Source: Melioribacteraceae bacterium
Lineage (GTDB): Bacteria; Bacteroidota; Ignavibacteria; Ignavibacteriales; Melioribacteraceae
Length of the DNA stretch: 64,000 nt
Assembly (NCBI GenBank): GCA_021739765.1
Contig: JAIPBD010000003.1
Coordinates: 186,001-250,000 of the forward strand
Direction of reading: 5' to 3'
Shown here: piece by piece, positions 37,056 to 46,366 of the stretch
Layout: every line of letters begins with the position of its first letter
Position numbering within the stretch: position 1 is the first letter of the stretch
The notes under the pieces: model-generated
Database searches by the model: none
The model's input: the letters and a program-made list of their open reading frames with translations, nothing else
Told to the model about the DNA's origin: nothing
Translations under genes and position numbers: made by a program

Positions 37056-39488
37056 ATGAAAATATATCTCGTCACTTTATTAACTTTTCTGTTATATATA
37101 AATCCAACCGCTCAGGAACAACAAAAGGATATTCTTAGTGATACTCAGCAATTCCAAGGATTTTTCAATTTCCATTACAGTGAAAGCGAAGGTAAAATTT
37201 ATCTGGAAGTCGATAAACTCGATTATGAATTCCTTTATGTAAATTCACTCCCAAATGGAATTGGTTCGAACGATATTGGATTAGATCGCGGTCAGTTGGG
37301 AAACCAAAGAATAGTTAAATTCGAAAAACATGGATCCAAACTTTTATTAATCGAACCTAATTATACTTACAGAGCAAGTTCCGAAAATCCATCCGAGCGC
37401 AAAGCGGTTGAGCAATCTTTTGCAAAGTCGGTTATCTGGGGATTCGAAATTCTGCAAACTAACGACAACAAGTTTGTTATTGATTTCACAGATTTTCTAA
37501 TGCATGACGGGAAAAATGTCTCCGGCGTTTTAAAAAGATCCAATCAAGGGAATTATTCAATTGATAAATCAAAATCAGCGATTTATTTAGAGAACTGCAA
37601 AAACTTTCCGAAGAATTCTGAATTCGAAGTAATTCTAACTTTTACCGGAGAACCAAAGGGTGGCTGGATTCGGAGCGTCACTCCAACTCCAACAAATATT
37701 ACAGTTCATCAAAGACATTCATTTGTAATGCTCCCGGATGATAACTACACACCAAGAAAGTTTGATTCCCGTGCCGGTTATTTTCCATTAACCTTTTATG
37801 ATTATTCAACTCCCATTTCAGAATCAACCGAGATCAAATATATTTATCGCCATCGCTTAAAAAAACAAAATCCCTCCGCCGAAAAAAGTGAAGCTGTTAA
37901 TCCAATTATTTATTACGTCGATAACGGAGTTCCCGAGCCTGTGCTTTCCGCTTTGATTGAAGGAGCAACCTGGTGGAATCAAGCTTTTGAAGCGGCAGGT
38001 TTTATTAACGCGTTTCAAGTAAAAGTTTTACCCGAAGGCGCCGATCCGATGGATGTTCGATACAATGTTATTCAATGGGTTCACAGATCAACCCGTGGAT
38101 GGTCGTATGGCGGATCGGTTGCTGATCCGAGAACGGGCGAAGTAATCAAAGGCCATATTTCACTTGGCTCGCTTCGAGTCAGACAAGATTATTTAATCGC
38201 GCAAGGTCTACTTGCCGCATATAAAAGTGGAGAAAACATTCCTTCAGAATTAGAAGAAATGGCGCTGGCGAGAATCCGACAACTTTCGGCGCATGAAGTT
38301 GGTCATGCTTTAGGACTTGCGCACAACTTCGCGGCAAGCGCAAAAAATAGAGCCTCGGTTATGGACTATCCGCATCCTTTTGTTGAGTTGAAAGAAAATG
38401 GAGAAATGGATTTTTCAAAGGCGTACGATACTGGAATTGGAGATTGGGATAAAATCGCAATTCGATACGGGTACTCTGAATTTAATTCTGATGAAGAAGC
38501 AGAACTTCAAAAAATTATAGACGATTATATCGAAAACGATTTTGTATTTATAACAGATTATGACGCACGGGCAACCGGCGGCGCTCATCCATTTGCCCAC
38601 CTTTGGGATAACGGAACATCTCCCATTGAAGAGCTTCAACGAATTCTTAAATTAAGAAAATTCGCTCTCGAAAATTTTTCGGCTGATAATATTCCTGATA
38701 ACGAGCCATACTCCAAATTAGAAGATATGCTTGTACCGCTTTATTATTCATTTCGTTATCAAGCCGAAGCAGTCGTAAAATTAGTGGGTGGATTGGACTA
38801 TAGATATGCTTACAAAAATGACGGTCAGTTAATTCAGAAGTACGTGGAACCAAAAATTCAATCGGATGCTTTAAAATCACTTTTAAAAACCGTTTCAACC
38901 GAACAACTTATTATTCCAAAACATATTCTTGATTTGTTACCGCCCCGATCATTCGGCAATTATAGAAATAACGAATCCTTCGATTCAAACACCGGTGTAA
39001 CGTTTGATCCGATTACTGCCGCTGTGAGTGTTTCCGATTTTGTTTTCCCGCTTATATTAAATCCGGAGCGCGCTTCTCGATTAGTGGTGCAGAACGCTCT
39101 CGATAATTCCAATCCTTCTCTCGAATCAGTAATTGAGTCGGTTTTTGCGTCTTCAATAAAATCAAAAGGGAAAGAAGGATTAGCCCGTCAGATTCAAAGT
39201 GGAATTGATGAGTCGGTTATCAACTCATTGATGTTACTGGCGAATGACAATAAAACTCTCGCATCGGTTCGAGAAATTTCGTTTGGGAAATTGAATGAAA
39301 TAAAAAACTGGATGGAAAACGAACTAAAAACTCTCAAAGTTTATGAGCAAAAAAATCATTTTTCCTATTTAATTAATAGAATTGAATCTTATTTAGACGA
39401 CCCGGGCGAGTATCAAATTCAATTAGAATCAGAATTACCCCCTGGTTCACCAATTGGTTCTGAACAAAAATGTTATTTTGGATATTAA
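37056..39488 (+). CDS. Secreted zinc-dependent metalloprotease (DUF5117/DUF4953-type met-zincin)
   Basis: The 810-residue protein has a signal peptide (MKIYLVTLLTFLLYINPTAQ), an N-terminal DUF5118/DUF5117 region, and the zinc site HEVGHALGLAHNFAAS at about 413-428 followed by the met-turn candidate RASVMDYPHPFV. The C-terminal DUF4953 region is helical. Such proteins are abundant in Bacteroidota and considered exported proteases; substrates are unknown. The start ATG at 37056 has AAAAGGAAT upstream. Confidence 0.88.
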   Translation: MKIYLVTLLTFLLYINPTAQEQQKDILSDTQQFQGFFNFHYSESEGKIYLEVDKLDYEFLYVNSLPNGIGSNDIGLDRGQLGNQRIVKFEKHGSKLLLIEPNYTYRASSENPSERKAVEQSFAKSVIWGFEILQTNDNKFVIDFTDFLMHDGKNVSGVLKRSNQGNYSIDKSKSAIYLENCKNFPKNSEFEVILTFTGEPKGGWIRSVTPTPTNITVHQRHSFVMLPDDNYTPRKFDSRAGYFPLTFYDYSTPISESTEIKYIYRHRLKKQNPSAEKSEAVNPIIYYVDNGVPEPVLSALIEGATWWNQAFEAAGFINAFQVKVLPEGADPMDVRYNVIQWVHRSTRGWSYGGSVADPRTGEVIKGHISLGSLRVRQDYLIAQGLLAAYKSGENIPSELEEMALARIRQLSAHEVGHALGLAHNFAASAKNRASVMDYPHPFVELKENGEMDFSKAYDTGIGDWDKIAIRYGYSEFNSDEEAELQKIIDDYIENDFVFITDYDARATGGAHPFAHLWDNGTSPIEELQRILKLRKFALENFSADNIPDNEPYSKLEDMLVPLYYSFRYQAEAVVKLVGGLDYRYAYKNDGQLIQKYVEPKIQSDALKSLLKTVSTEQLIIPKHILDLLPPRSFGNYRNNESFDSNTGVTFDPITAAVSVSDFVFPLILNPERASRLVVQNALDNSNPSLESVIESVFASSIKSKGKEGLARQIQSGIDESVINSLMLLANDNKTLASVREISFGKLNEIKNWMENELKTLKVYEQKNHFSYLINRIESYLDDPGEYQIQLESELPPGSPIGSEQKCYFGY

Positions 39489-39542
39489 CTCTTTTGTTCG
39501 TTAATTAAGAGATAGCAATTGTTATAATATTGGAAATTCATA

Positions 39543-40016
39543 TTGTCGCATAAAAATACTATTCAAAGATTTGAATCCGGATGGCGGGAATGGGTCGCAC
39601 TCCCCGAATTAAAAATCCCTTCGATCAAGGTTAAGTTGGATACAGGTGCACGAACTTCATCACTTCATACATTTGATTTAGAAACATTTGAAGTACGAGG
39701 CCAACTTCGTGTTAAGTTTGGCGTACATCCGATTCAGCGTTCCACAAAAGCGGAAATATTCTGTACCGCAGATGTTATTGATACCAGGATAGTAAAAAAT
39801 TCCGGCGGCCATTTAGAAGAAAGATACGTGATCAAAACACCGATCATTTTTGGTGAACATCAATGGCCCATTGAAATTACCTTATCAAATCGAGAAGATA
39901 TGAAGTTTCGTATGTTACTCGGAAGAGAAGCTATGAGAAAACGTGTGAGTATTATACCGGATAAATCCTATTTAACCGGAAGGAAACTGGCGAAACATTA
40001 TCATTTAATGGGATAA
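39543..40016 (+). CDS. Retropepsin-like ATP-dependent zinc protease homologue (RimK-associated)
   Basis: The 157 residues match the PF05618-type family often encoded beside RimK: REWVALPELKIPSIKVKLDT, then GARTSSLHTFDLE with the aspartyl-protease-like DTGA (D33), and the late FRMLLGREAMRKR. The fold is retropepsin-like and monomers would dimerise. The start is TTG at 39543 with GGAAA upstream. It precedes rimK by 6 bp and the AstE-like gene follows, so the three probably work together, perhaps on glutamate-tagged peptides. Confidence 0.85.
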   Translation: MSHKNTIQRFESGWREWVALPELKIPSIKVKLDTGARTSSLHTFDLETFEVRGQLRVKFGVHPIQRSTKAEIFCTADVIDTRIVKNSGGHLEERYVIKTPIIFGEHQWPIEITLSNREDMKFRMLLGREAMRKRVSIIPDKSYLTGRKLAKHYHLMG

Positions 40017-40022
40017 CAAGAA

Positions 40023-40928
40023 ATGAAAATTGGAATATTATCAAGAAAACCCGAGCTTTATTCAACAAGACGGTTAGCGGAGGCTTGTGAGGAAAAAGGA
40101 CATGAAGTAAAAATTATAGATACGCTTCGGTGCTATATGAATATAACTTCTCATAATCCTGAAGTTCATTACAAAGGACAAAAATTAGAGGGATTTGATG
40201 CAATCATCCCACGAATTGGTGCCTCGATAACATTTTACGGAACGGCTGTCGTTCGACAATTTGAGATGATGGGAGTTTACAGTTTAAATGAATCTGTTGC
40301 TATTACCCGGTCAAGAGATAAATTACGGAGTTTACAACTGTTAGCGCGAAAAGGTGTCGGCGGAGCGGTGACAGGATTTGCCCACTCCACCCAGTATACC
40401 GAAGATTTAATAAAAATGGTTGGCGGCGCTCCGTTAATTGTAAAATTACTTGAAGGAACTCAAGGTATCGGTGTAATTCTTGCGGAAACCGATAAAGCGG
40501 CGGAGAGTGTAATCGAAGCTTTCCGAGGATTAAAAGCGAATATTCTTGTTCAGGAATATATAAAAGAAGCCGGCGGCGCTGATATTCGGTGCTTCGTGGT
40601 CGGTGATAAAGTTGTAGCTTCAATGATGCGAAAAGCTAAAGAAGGTGAATTTCGTTCAAATTTACACAGAGGTGGAACAGGCTCAATTATTAAAATTACA
40701 CCGGAAGAAAGATCAACCGCTGTTCGGGCCGCGAGAATTATGGGACTAAATCTCGCCGGAGTTGATATTCTGAGATCGAACCACGGACCGGTTGTTATGG
40801 AAGTTAATTCTTCTCCCGGACTGGAAGGGATTGAAAAATCAACCGGAAAAGATGTTGCAGGAATGGTAGTCGATTATATTCAGAAAAACGCAAGAGACGG
40901 CAAAACCCAAACGCGAGGCAAAGGTTAA
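40023..40928 (+). CDS. rimK: RimK-family ATP-grasp alpha-L-glutamate ligase
   Basis: An ATP-grasp enzyme that forms amide bonds; in E. coli RimK adds glutamates to the C-terminus of ribosomal protein S6. The 301 residues start [20 protein letters not shown] and have the family N-terminal domain ([20 protein letters not shown]), P-loop-like [11 protein letters not shown], and the metal site [20 protein letters not shown]. It sits between the retropepsin-like and AstE-like genes (6 and 2 bp gaps), an order known in several phyla. Whether S6 is the target here is unknown. Confidence 0.92.
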   Translation: MKIGILSRKPELYSTRRLAEACEEKGHEVKIIDTLRCYMNITSHNPEVHYKGQKLEGFDAIIPRIGASITFYGTAVVRQFEMMGVYSLNESVAITRSRDKLRSLQLLARKGVGGAVTGFAHSTQYTEDLIKMVGGAPLIVKLLEGTQGIGVILAETDKAAESVIEAFRGLKANILVQEYIKEAGGADIRCFVVGDKVVASMMRKAKEGEFRSNLHRGGTGSIIKITPEERSTAVRAARIMGLNLAGVDILRSNHGPVVMEVNSSPGLEGIEKSTGKDVAGMVVDYIQKNARDGKTQTRGKG

Positions 40929-40930
40929 TT

Positions 40931-41947
40931 TTGATCAGAAAATCTATTATTATCGGCGGTGTTGAAATTCGACCCGGCGAAAGAAAAACTTTTGATATCG
41001 CTGTTGCCAGACTTTATACACATACCGACATGACAATTCCGATAACCGTAATTCATGGAGTTGAAGAAGGTCCCACGCTTTTTATCTGCGCCGCAATTCA
41101 TGGTGATGAAATTCAAGGTGTGGAAATAATCCGCAGATTACTGAAACTTGAAAACTTAAAAAATATAAAAGGCACCTTAATTGCTATTCCGGTCGTAAAT
41201 GTTTTTGGATTTATAAACCAAACACGTTACTCCCCCGATCGAAGGGATCTTAACAGATTCTTCCCGGGCACCGATTCAGGTTCGCTTACTTCCCAATTAG
41301 CAAAACTTTTTATGGAAGAAATTATTGAGAAGTGTACTCATGGAATCGATCTTCACACCGGATCAAATCACAGAACCAACCTCCCGCAAATTAGAGCTTA
41401 TCTCGACGATCCCGAAACCGAAAAACTGGCTAAAGCATTCGGCGCTCCGGTTATTCTCGACGCCAACTTATTAGGAGGTTCGTTAAGGCAGGCTGTAAAA
41501 GATATTGGAATTCCAGTACTGTTATATGAAGCGGGCGAAGTTCTTCGATTCGACGAAGTTTCGATTCAAGCAGGCATAAACGGTATTCTTGCGGTTATGA
41601 GTGAAATTAAAATGATGCAATTAGATCAGCATACAGAATCTACGATTACACCCCTAATTGCGCATTCAAGCACCTGGGTTCGCGCGCCAATCAGCGGCAT
41701 TCTAAGAAATAAAATTGAACTCGGACAATCTGTATCTGAAAATGAAATTTTAGGCGTAGTTTCGGATCCGTTCGGTGATGATGAGGAAAATGTAATCGCC
41801 GGCGCTTCCGGAATAATTATCGGACAATTAAAATTACCGCTGGTTTATAAAGGTGATGCGGTTTTTCATATCGCTAAATTCGATAGCAAGTCGGCGGCTA
41901 AAAATACTATCGAAGCATTCAGACAAGAGTTTGAGCCGGAAACTTAG
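40931..41947 (+). CDS. Succinylglutamate desuccinylase/aspartoacylase (AstE/AspA) family zinc hydrolase
   Basis: The 338 residues carry the zinc-carboxypeptidase-like site: H57-x-x-E60 in FICAAIHGDEIQG and a third ligand in HGIDLHTGSNH. The C-terminal 90 residues (VRAPISGILRNKIELGQSVS) are a barrel-like lid. It starts with TTG at 40931, 2 bp after the rimK stop, so it is probably co-translated. The family cleaves acyl-amino-acid bonds; with rimK it might remove or recycle glutamate tags (inference). Confidence 0.88.
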   Translation: MIRKSIIIGGVEIRPGERKTFDIAVARLYTHTDMTIPITVIHGVEEGPTLFICAAIHGDEIQGVEIIRRLLKLENLKNIKGTLIAIPVVNVFGFINQTRYSPDRRDLNRFFPGTDSGSLTSQLAKLFMEEIIEKCTHGIDLHTGSNHRTNLPQIRAYLDDPETEKLAKAFGAPVILDANLLGGSLRQAVKDIGIPVLLYEAGEVLRFDEVSIQAGINGILAVMSEIKMMQLDQHTESTITPLIAHSSTWVRAPISGILRNKIELGQSVSENEILGVVSDPFGDDEENVIAGASGIIIGQLKLPLVYKGDAVFHIAKFDSKSAAKNTIEAFRQEFEPET

Positions 41948-42041
41948 AAGGTTTCCCGATTTTTGGCCGAAAACATCTGCGTTTTACAAACGTCAAAAAA
42001 AGTTGTAATATATTTTCCAAACACAATAAAAAGGAGTAAAG

Positions 42042-43403
42042 ATGAGGAGATTTATTTTTCTACCCGCTTTTCTGCTTTCAATTTTCTTAATCAGTTGTAG
42101 TCAACAAGATGAAGGATATACAGTTCCGGTTGATTATTATAAGCTGGATAACGGATTGAAAGTTATTCTTTCAGAAGACCACACCGCACCAACAGTTACA
42201 ATCGCGGTTTACTATAACATCGGTTTTCGGATTGAACCAAAGGATAGAACAGGGTTCGCACATTTGTTCGAACACATGATGTTCCAGGGATCGGAAAATC
42301 TTGGCAAAATGGAATTTATCCGTTTGGTTCAGGAAAACGGAGGTACCTTAAACGGTTCCACAAGGTTTGATTTCACAAATTACTTTGAGATTGTCCCAGC
42401 TCATAAATTGGAAACTATGTTGTGGGCCGAAGCAGATAGGATGAAAGGACTTGCAATAACCCAAGAAAATCTTACAAATCAACAGGGTGTTGTTAAAAAC
42501 GAAGTTAAAGTTAATGTTCTAAACCAACCATACGGTGGTTTCCCTTGGTTGGATATGCCGCAATACGCAAACGAAAACTGGTACAACGCTCACAATTTTT
42601 ACGGTGATTTGGAAGACCTTGATGCCGCGACATTGGAAGATGTTCAATCATTTTTCGAAACTTTTTACGCACCAAATAACGCTGCTTTAGCTATCGTCGG
42701 GGATTTTGATTCGAAGGAAGCTAAAGAATTTGTTCAAAAATATTTTGGTGATTTACCTTCATCAACTATTCCCACGCCTGCTGATATTAGTGAACCGCGA
42801 CAAGAAAAAGAAAAATTCGCCAGCAAAGATGATGCTCTTGCAACCAGGCCCGCTTTGGCGTTTGCTTATCATATGCCCGAAAGAAACACACCGGAATTTT
42901 ACGCGATGGGTATAATTGATCAAATTTTATTGCAAGGAAATGATAGCAGACTTTATCAAAAATTAGTGCAAGAAAAAGAAGTTACCGGAAATGTTGGCGG
43001 CGGAATTAACCTGCTCGGCAACATGTTTAATTACAACGGTCCAATGATCTGGATGGCTTCGGTTTTTCATGATAACGATGTTTCCTCCGAAAAAATTATG
43101 GAATATGTTGATGAAGTAATGGCCGATTTGGCCGCAAACCCATTGGATGAAGCAACTATGGAAAGAGCTCGTGTAAAAATTCGATCATCATTTTATGATA
43201 CTGTAAGTCAATTTTTTGGATTCGGAAGAGCGGATCTGTTGGCATCCTTTGCTTTGTTTGATGATAATCCTGCCCGGATTAATGATATCGAAAAAGAGTT
43301 CAAAAAAGTAACTCCTGAGCTGATCCAAAAAACGGCGCAAGAATATTTACGTAACACAAACAGAACTATTCTTACGGTTAACCCAACCGGTCAAGGTTCT
43401 TAA
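42042..43403 (+). CDS. M16 family zinc peptidase lipoprotein (catalytic partner)
   Basis: The 453 residues begin with a lipoprotein signal ending FLISC (Cys19). The inverted zinc motif HLFEHMMFQGSENL (HxxEH) is present, with a downstream Glu in the NEVKVNVL region, so it should be active. The second M16 domain-like half ends with VTPELIQKTAQEYLRN. M16 peptidases work as pairs of an active and an inactive unit; the next gene, 11 bp on, is the inactive mate. The complex should degrade peptides in the periplasm. Confidence 0.9.
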   Translation: MRRFIFLPAFLLSIFLISCSQQDEGYTVPVDYYKLDNGLKVILSEDHTAPTVTIAVYYNIGFRIEPKDRTGFAHLFEHMMFQGSENLGKMEFIRLVQENGGTLNGSTRFDFTNYFEIVPAHKLETMLWAEADRMKGLAITQENLTNQQGVVKNEVKVNVLNQPYGGFPWLDMPQYANENWYNAHNFYGDLEDLDAATLEDVQSFFETFYAPNNAALAIVGDFDSKEAKEFVQKYFGDLPSSTIPTPADISEPRQEKEKFASKDDALATRPALAFAYHMPERNTPEFYAMGIIDQILLQGNDSRLYQKLVQEKEVTGNVGGGINLLGNMFNYNGPMIWMASVFHDNDVSSEKIMEYVDEVMADLAANPLDEATMERARVKIRSSFYDTVSQFFGFGRADLLASFALFDDNPARINDIEKEFKKVTPELIQKTAQEYLRNTNRTILTVNPTGQGS

Positions 43404-43414
43404 GGAGGTAAAAA

Positions 43415-44806
43415 ATGAAAAGACTAAAAATAAAATCGATTTTGTTTGTAGCGCTGTTTTGTTCAACATTATTATTTGCACAAAAAGAAACACCACCGCC
43501 GGGTGGCGAACCAAAGGATTTTAAACTTCCCGCAAAAGAAACATATACGCTTTCTAATGGAATGGAAGTAATAAAAGTGCATTATGGATCCGTTCCAAAA
43601 GTATCGGTTCGTTTAGTGATGCGCGTGGGGAACTTAAACGAAGCCGAAAATGAAACGTGGCTCTCGGATATAACAGCGGATTTATTTAGCGAAGGTTCGG
43701 AAAATTATTCAGCCGAAGAAATTGCTCAAAAAGCCGCAAGCATGGGCGGCGAAGTGAATGTTTCGACCGGAATGGATCAAACTACAATTAACGGCGATGT
43801 ACTTAAAGAGTTTGCGCCGGATTTAATTGGATTAATATCAGAAATGGTCCAAAAACCAATCTTTGAAGTCGACGCAATCGAACGATTGAAGAAGAATTAT
43901 TCGCGAAATATGAGTATTCAAAAAAGCAGTGCACAAAATACCGCGATGGAAAAATTCCGCCAATCTCTTTATCCCGATCATCCATACGGAAGAATTTATC
44001 CGACTCAAGAAATGATCGATAGTTATGATCAAGCAAAAGTGAAAGAATATTACGATAAAAACTTCGGCGCAAAAAGATCACAACTATATATTGTTGGAGT
44101 TTTTGATGACTCCGCTGTGGATGAAGCAATCAAGAATCATTTTTCCGGATGGAAGGAAGGGAATGATCCTTTGATTCTTATTCCCGAAAACGAACCGCAA
44201 AAATCAGTACAGCTTTATGATCGACCCGACGCTCCGCAATCCACACTTTATTTGGGATTACCGGTTGTTGATCCGTCGCATCCGGATTACATCAAACTTT
44301 CCGTTACTAACACTTTACTTGGCGGAAGTTTTGGCTCAAGAATAACAAGCAATATCAGGGAAGACAAAGGATACACTTACTCACCGAGAAGTCAGATTTC
44401 TTCAAGATATCGTGACTCATATTTCGTTCAGATCGCTGATGTTACTACGGATGTAACCGCAGACGCAATGAAGGAAATTTTCTACGAGATTGAAAAACTC
44501 CAAAACGAAAAACCACTGCAAGAAGAACTTGAAGGAATTCAAAATTACATAGCCGGAATATTTGTCCTGCAAAACTCTTCACGAGGTGGAATTACTAATC
44601 AATTGGCATACACTAAAATGCACGGTTTGAGTGAAGATTACCTCGAGTCTTATGTTAAAAAAATCTATGCGATTACTCCCGATGACATTTCCGAAATGAC
44701 CAAAAAGTATATTCGTCCGGAAGATATGACGATGGTTATTGTCGGCGACGAGAAAAAAGTAAAAAATACTCTTTCAACATTTGGGAATATTGAAGTAAAA
44801 GAATAA
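43415..44806 (+). CDS. M16 family peptidase-like protein, inactive partner
   Basis: The 463 residues start with a signal peptide (MKRLKIKSILFVALFCSTLLFAQ). The fold is M16 (YTLSNGMEVIKVHYGSVPKV, then GGSFGSRITSNIREDKGYTY) but the HxxEH motif is missing: at its place the sequence reads WLSDITADLFSEGSENYS. This is the pattern of the non-catalytic subunit. A GGAGG site precedes the ATG. A strong terminator follows at 44831. Confidence 0.9.
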   Translation: MKRLKIKSILFVALFCSTLLFAQKETPPPGGEPKDFKLPAKETYTLSNGMEVIKVHYGSVPKVSVRLVMRVGNLNEAENETWLSDITADLFSEGSENYSAEEIAQKAASMGGEVNVSTGMDQTTINGDVLKEFAPDLIGLISEMVQKPIFEVDAIERLKKNYSRNMSIQKSSAQNTAMEKFRQSLYPDHPYGRIYPTQEMIDSYDQAKVKEYYDKNFGAKRSQLYIVGVFDDSAVDEAIKNHFSGWKEGNDPLILIPENEPQKSVQLYDRPDAPQSTLYLGLPVVDPSHPDYIKLSVTNTLLGGSFGSRITSNIREDKGYTYSPRSQISSRYRDSYFVQIADVTTDVTADAMKEIFYEIEKLQNEKPLQEELEGIQNYIAGIFVLQNSSRGGITNQLAYTKMHGLSEDYLESYVKKIYAITPDDISEMTKKYIRPEDMTMVIVGDEKKVKNTLSTFGNIEVKE

Positions 44807-44830
44807 TTCCGGAGTTTAAGACTTTTATCA

Positions 44831-44862
44831 AAAGCCGGGAACGATTTCCCGGCTTTTTTGTT
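44831..44862 (+). terminator. Rho-independent terminator after the M16 pair
   Basis: Perfect 11 bp arms AAAGCCGGGAA and TTCCCGGCTTT with a 4-base loop (CGAT), followed by TTTG TTTT. It starts 25 bp after the stop of the second M16 gene. Confidence 0.92.
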
Positions 44863-44903
44863 TTAAATCACATCATTCGCGGTTATAGATCACAAAACAG
44901 AAC

Positions 44904-44920
44904 AATTTTTGATTATAGTG
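44904..44920. repeat. Isolated third copy of the ATPase-upstream motif
   Basis: AATTTTTGATTATAGTG differs at one position from the first 17 bases of the second tandem repeat at 34594. Here no DUF4143 gene follows; the next gene downstream is the convergent GCS2-type ligase. It may be all that is left of a lost ATPase gene. Confidence 0.45.
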
Positions 44921-44989
44921 ACAACTATCATTTCCCTTGCGCGTCATAAATACTATAATGCGAACGAGTTAAACAAAAAGGTAGCAGAG

Positions 44990-45119
44990 ATTTGAAAAAT
45001 GAATGGGTGCATATTTCTCGTCTGTAACCTCCTTTTGAACAGCGGCTTCAGCCGCTGTTTTTAGTTTAAAGCCTAATCCATGAGACAATACAAATTGTGC
45101 CACAGATTATCAATCTGTG
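44990..45119. repeat. Palindrome-rich REP-like element
   Basis: A TGAATGGGTGCAT block at about 44999-45011, then a 10 bp perfect inverted repeat AACAGCGGCT/AGCCGCTGTT (45038-45059, loop TC), and a second inverted repeat CACAGATT/AATCTGTG (45101-45119). Together with 44807-44989 this fills the 327 bp gap without genes. The composition of short GC hairpins between genes is that of REP or transposase-linked dispersed elements. No transposase is close. Confidence 0.5.
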
Positions 45120-45133
45120 CTAAACTAAACCGG

Positions 45134-46366
45134 TCAGACTCTAAACATTTCATTTTTTGCCAGGCAATCAGCCAATTCAAAATATACCGCATTTAGATTC
45201 TTTGGTGAAAAATCATTTTTTACGGCTCTGATAATTCTGGATGAAAGCGTTCCATTCTTGATTATTGCTTGAATTACTTCCGCATGAGGGGTTTTACTGA
45301 AATCTTTTAATTCTTCAAAAATGTATTGAAGCAGATCTTTAGCGGAAATTTTCTGACTTCCTTCAAGTCCAAATAAACCGAGATAGTTTTTATTAGTTAT
45401 AATAGAACTTTCCGCTACTTTGATTACATTAAATAAAATTCTTGCAAGTTCATCTTCGTCTGCAGCTTTTAATTCATCTAATGGCCGCCATTCTTCATTA
45501 ATAAATTTTTTGAGAAGTTCAGTTACGAATGCCGCAATCGATATATCGACTTTTGGCGATTCCTGAATATCCAATGTTCTGATTTCAATTGTTTTTCGTT
45601 GGAAACGGGCGATCGCTCCTCGCGAATTTAACCATTCATGCCGAAGCAATTTATCCGTATCGAATTTTTCGATATTCGAATAAATCCATTCTAAAATTTC
45701 CTCTTTGTAATCTTCCCGAGTAAATACTCTTTCGGGAATTATTGAACCGGTGATCGAAGGAATTCGTGATTGGTTTTTACGATAAAATTCGAGTCTGACA
45801 TCACGTGAGCCGGAAAATTTACCATCGATAATTGGAGAACTTGCCGCAAGAGCGGGTAAAATCGGTAATACAGCTCTAATTGCCGCGTGTAGATTGCCGA
45901 ATTCTTCATCACCTTTGTATGGCAAATTAATATGGGTACTTTGAAGATTTGACCAACCATGACCTTTACAATTGAAAATTTTATCGTATGCTTCGTAAAC
46001 AGCGCTATTATGATGAGGCCAAATTTTTGTTTCCTTTAAAGGATCCATTGTGGGATGGACGGCGCTTGGAAGCAGAATTGCGTTGTGACTTTCTAATAGT
46101 TTATTTAACTCTTTCACAACCCTGTGAAAAGAATCATCAAGATTATTTAACGATAATGCAGGTCCATTCGTTTTTAACTCGATTACGTGGAGGACTATTT
46201 CATTCGAAATCTCAATGTCGCCAAATTCAGCATCCGATTTATATTCGCCCGTAACGGATTTAATAATTTCATCCGAAATGGGCTTAACTTTTAGATTATC
46301 TTTGTCAACAATCATGTATTCCAATTCAATACCGAAACGTTCGAATAAATGAATTGATTCACTCAT
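45134..46366 (-). CDS. GCS2-type glutamate-cysteine ligase family carboxylate-amine ligase
   Basis: The 410 residues show the GCS2 fold: FGIELEYMIVD at the N-terminus, DIEISNEIVLHVIELKTNGP, WSNLQSTHINLPYKG, and IARFQRKTIEIRTLDIQE. Proteins of this group couple a carboxylate to an amine using ATP. In glutathione synthesis the product is gamma-glutamylcysteine; in ATP-grasp-linked operons like this the substrates are unknown. The ATG overlaps the end of the ATP-grasp gene by 4 bp. It is the last gene of a three-gene operon. Not a standard gshA neighbour set, as no glutathione synthetase is adjacent. Confidence 0.85.
   Translation of the reverse strand: MSESIHLFERFGIELEYMIVDKDNLKVKPISDEIIKSVTGEYKSDAEFGDIEISNEIVLHVIELKTNGPALSLNNLDDSFHRVVKELNKLLESHNAILLPSAVHPTMDPLKETKIWPHHNSAVYEAYDKIFNCKGHGWSNLQSTHINLPYKGDEEFGNLHAAIRAVLPILPALAASSPIIDGKFSGSRDVRLEFYRKNQSRIPSITGSIIPERVFTREDYKEEILEWIYSNIEKFDTDKLLRHEWLNSRGAIARFQRKTIEIRTLDIQESPKVDISIAAFVTELLKKFINEEWRPLDELKAADEDELARILFNVIKVAESSIITNKNYLGLFGLEGSQKISAKDLLQYIFEELKDFSKTPHAEVIQAIIKNGTLSSRIIRAVKNDFSPKNLNAVYFELADCLAKNEMFRV

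Noticed and set aside
43415-44806. Second M16 protein as a mutated pseudogene because HxxEH is missing
   Set aside because: Loss of the motif is normal for the non-catalytic subunit of M16 pairs, and the frame is intact.
44831-44862. Perfect GC hairpin as part of the REP-like element
   Set aside because: It is followed directly by a T-run and lies 25 bp after a stop codon, so it is a terminator.
45134-46366. Standard glutathione synthesis gene gshA
   Set aside because: The operon context with a RimK-type ATP-grasp and a C39-like peptidase, and the absence of gshB, make another product more likely.
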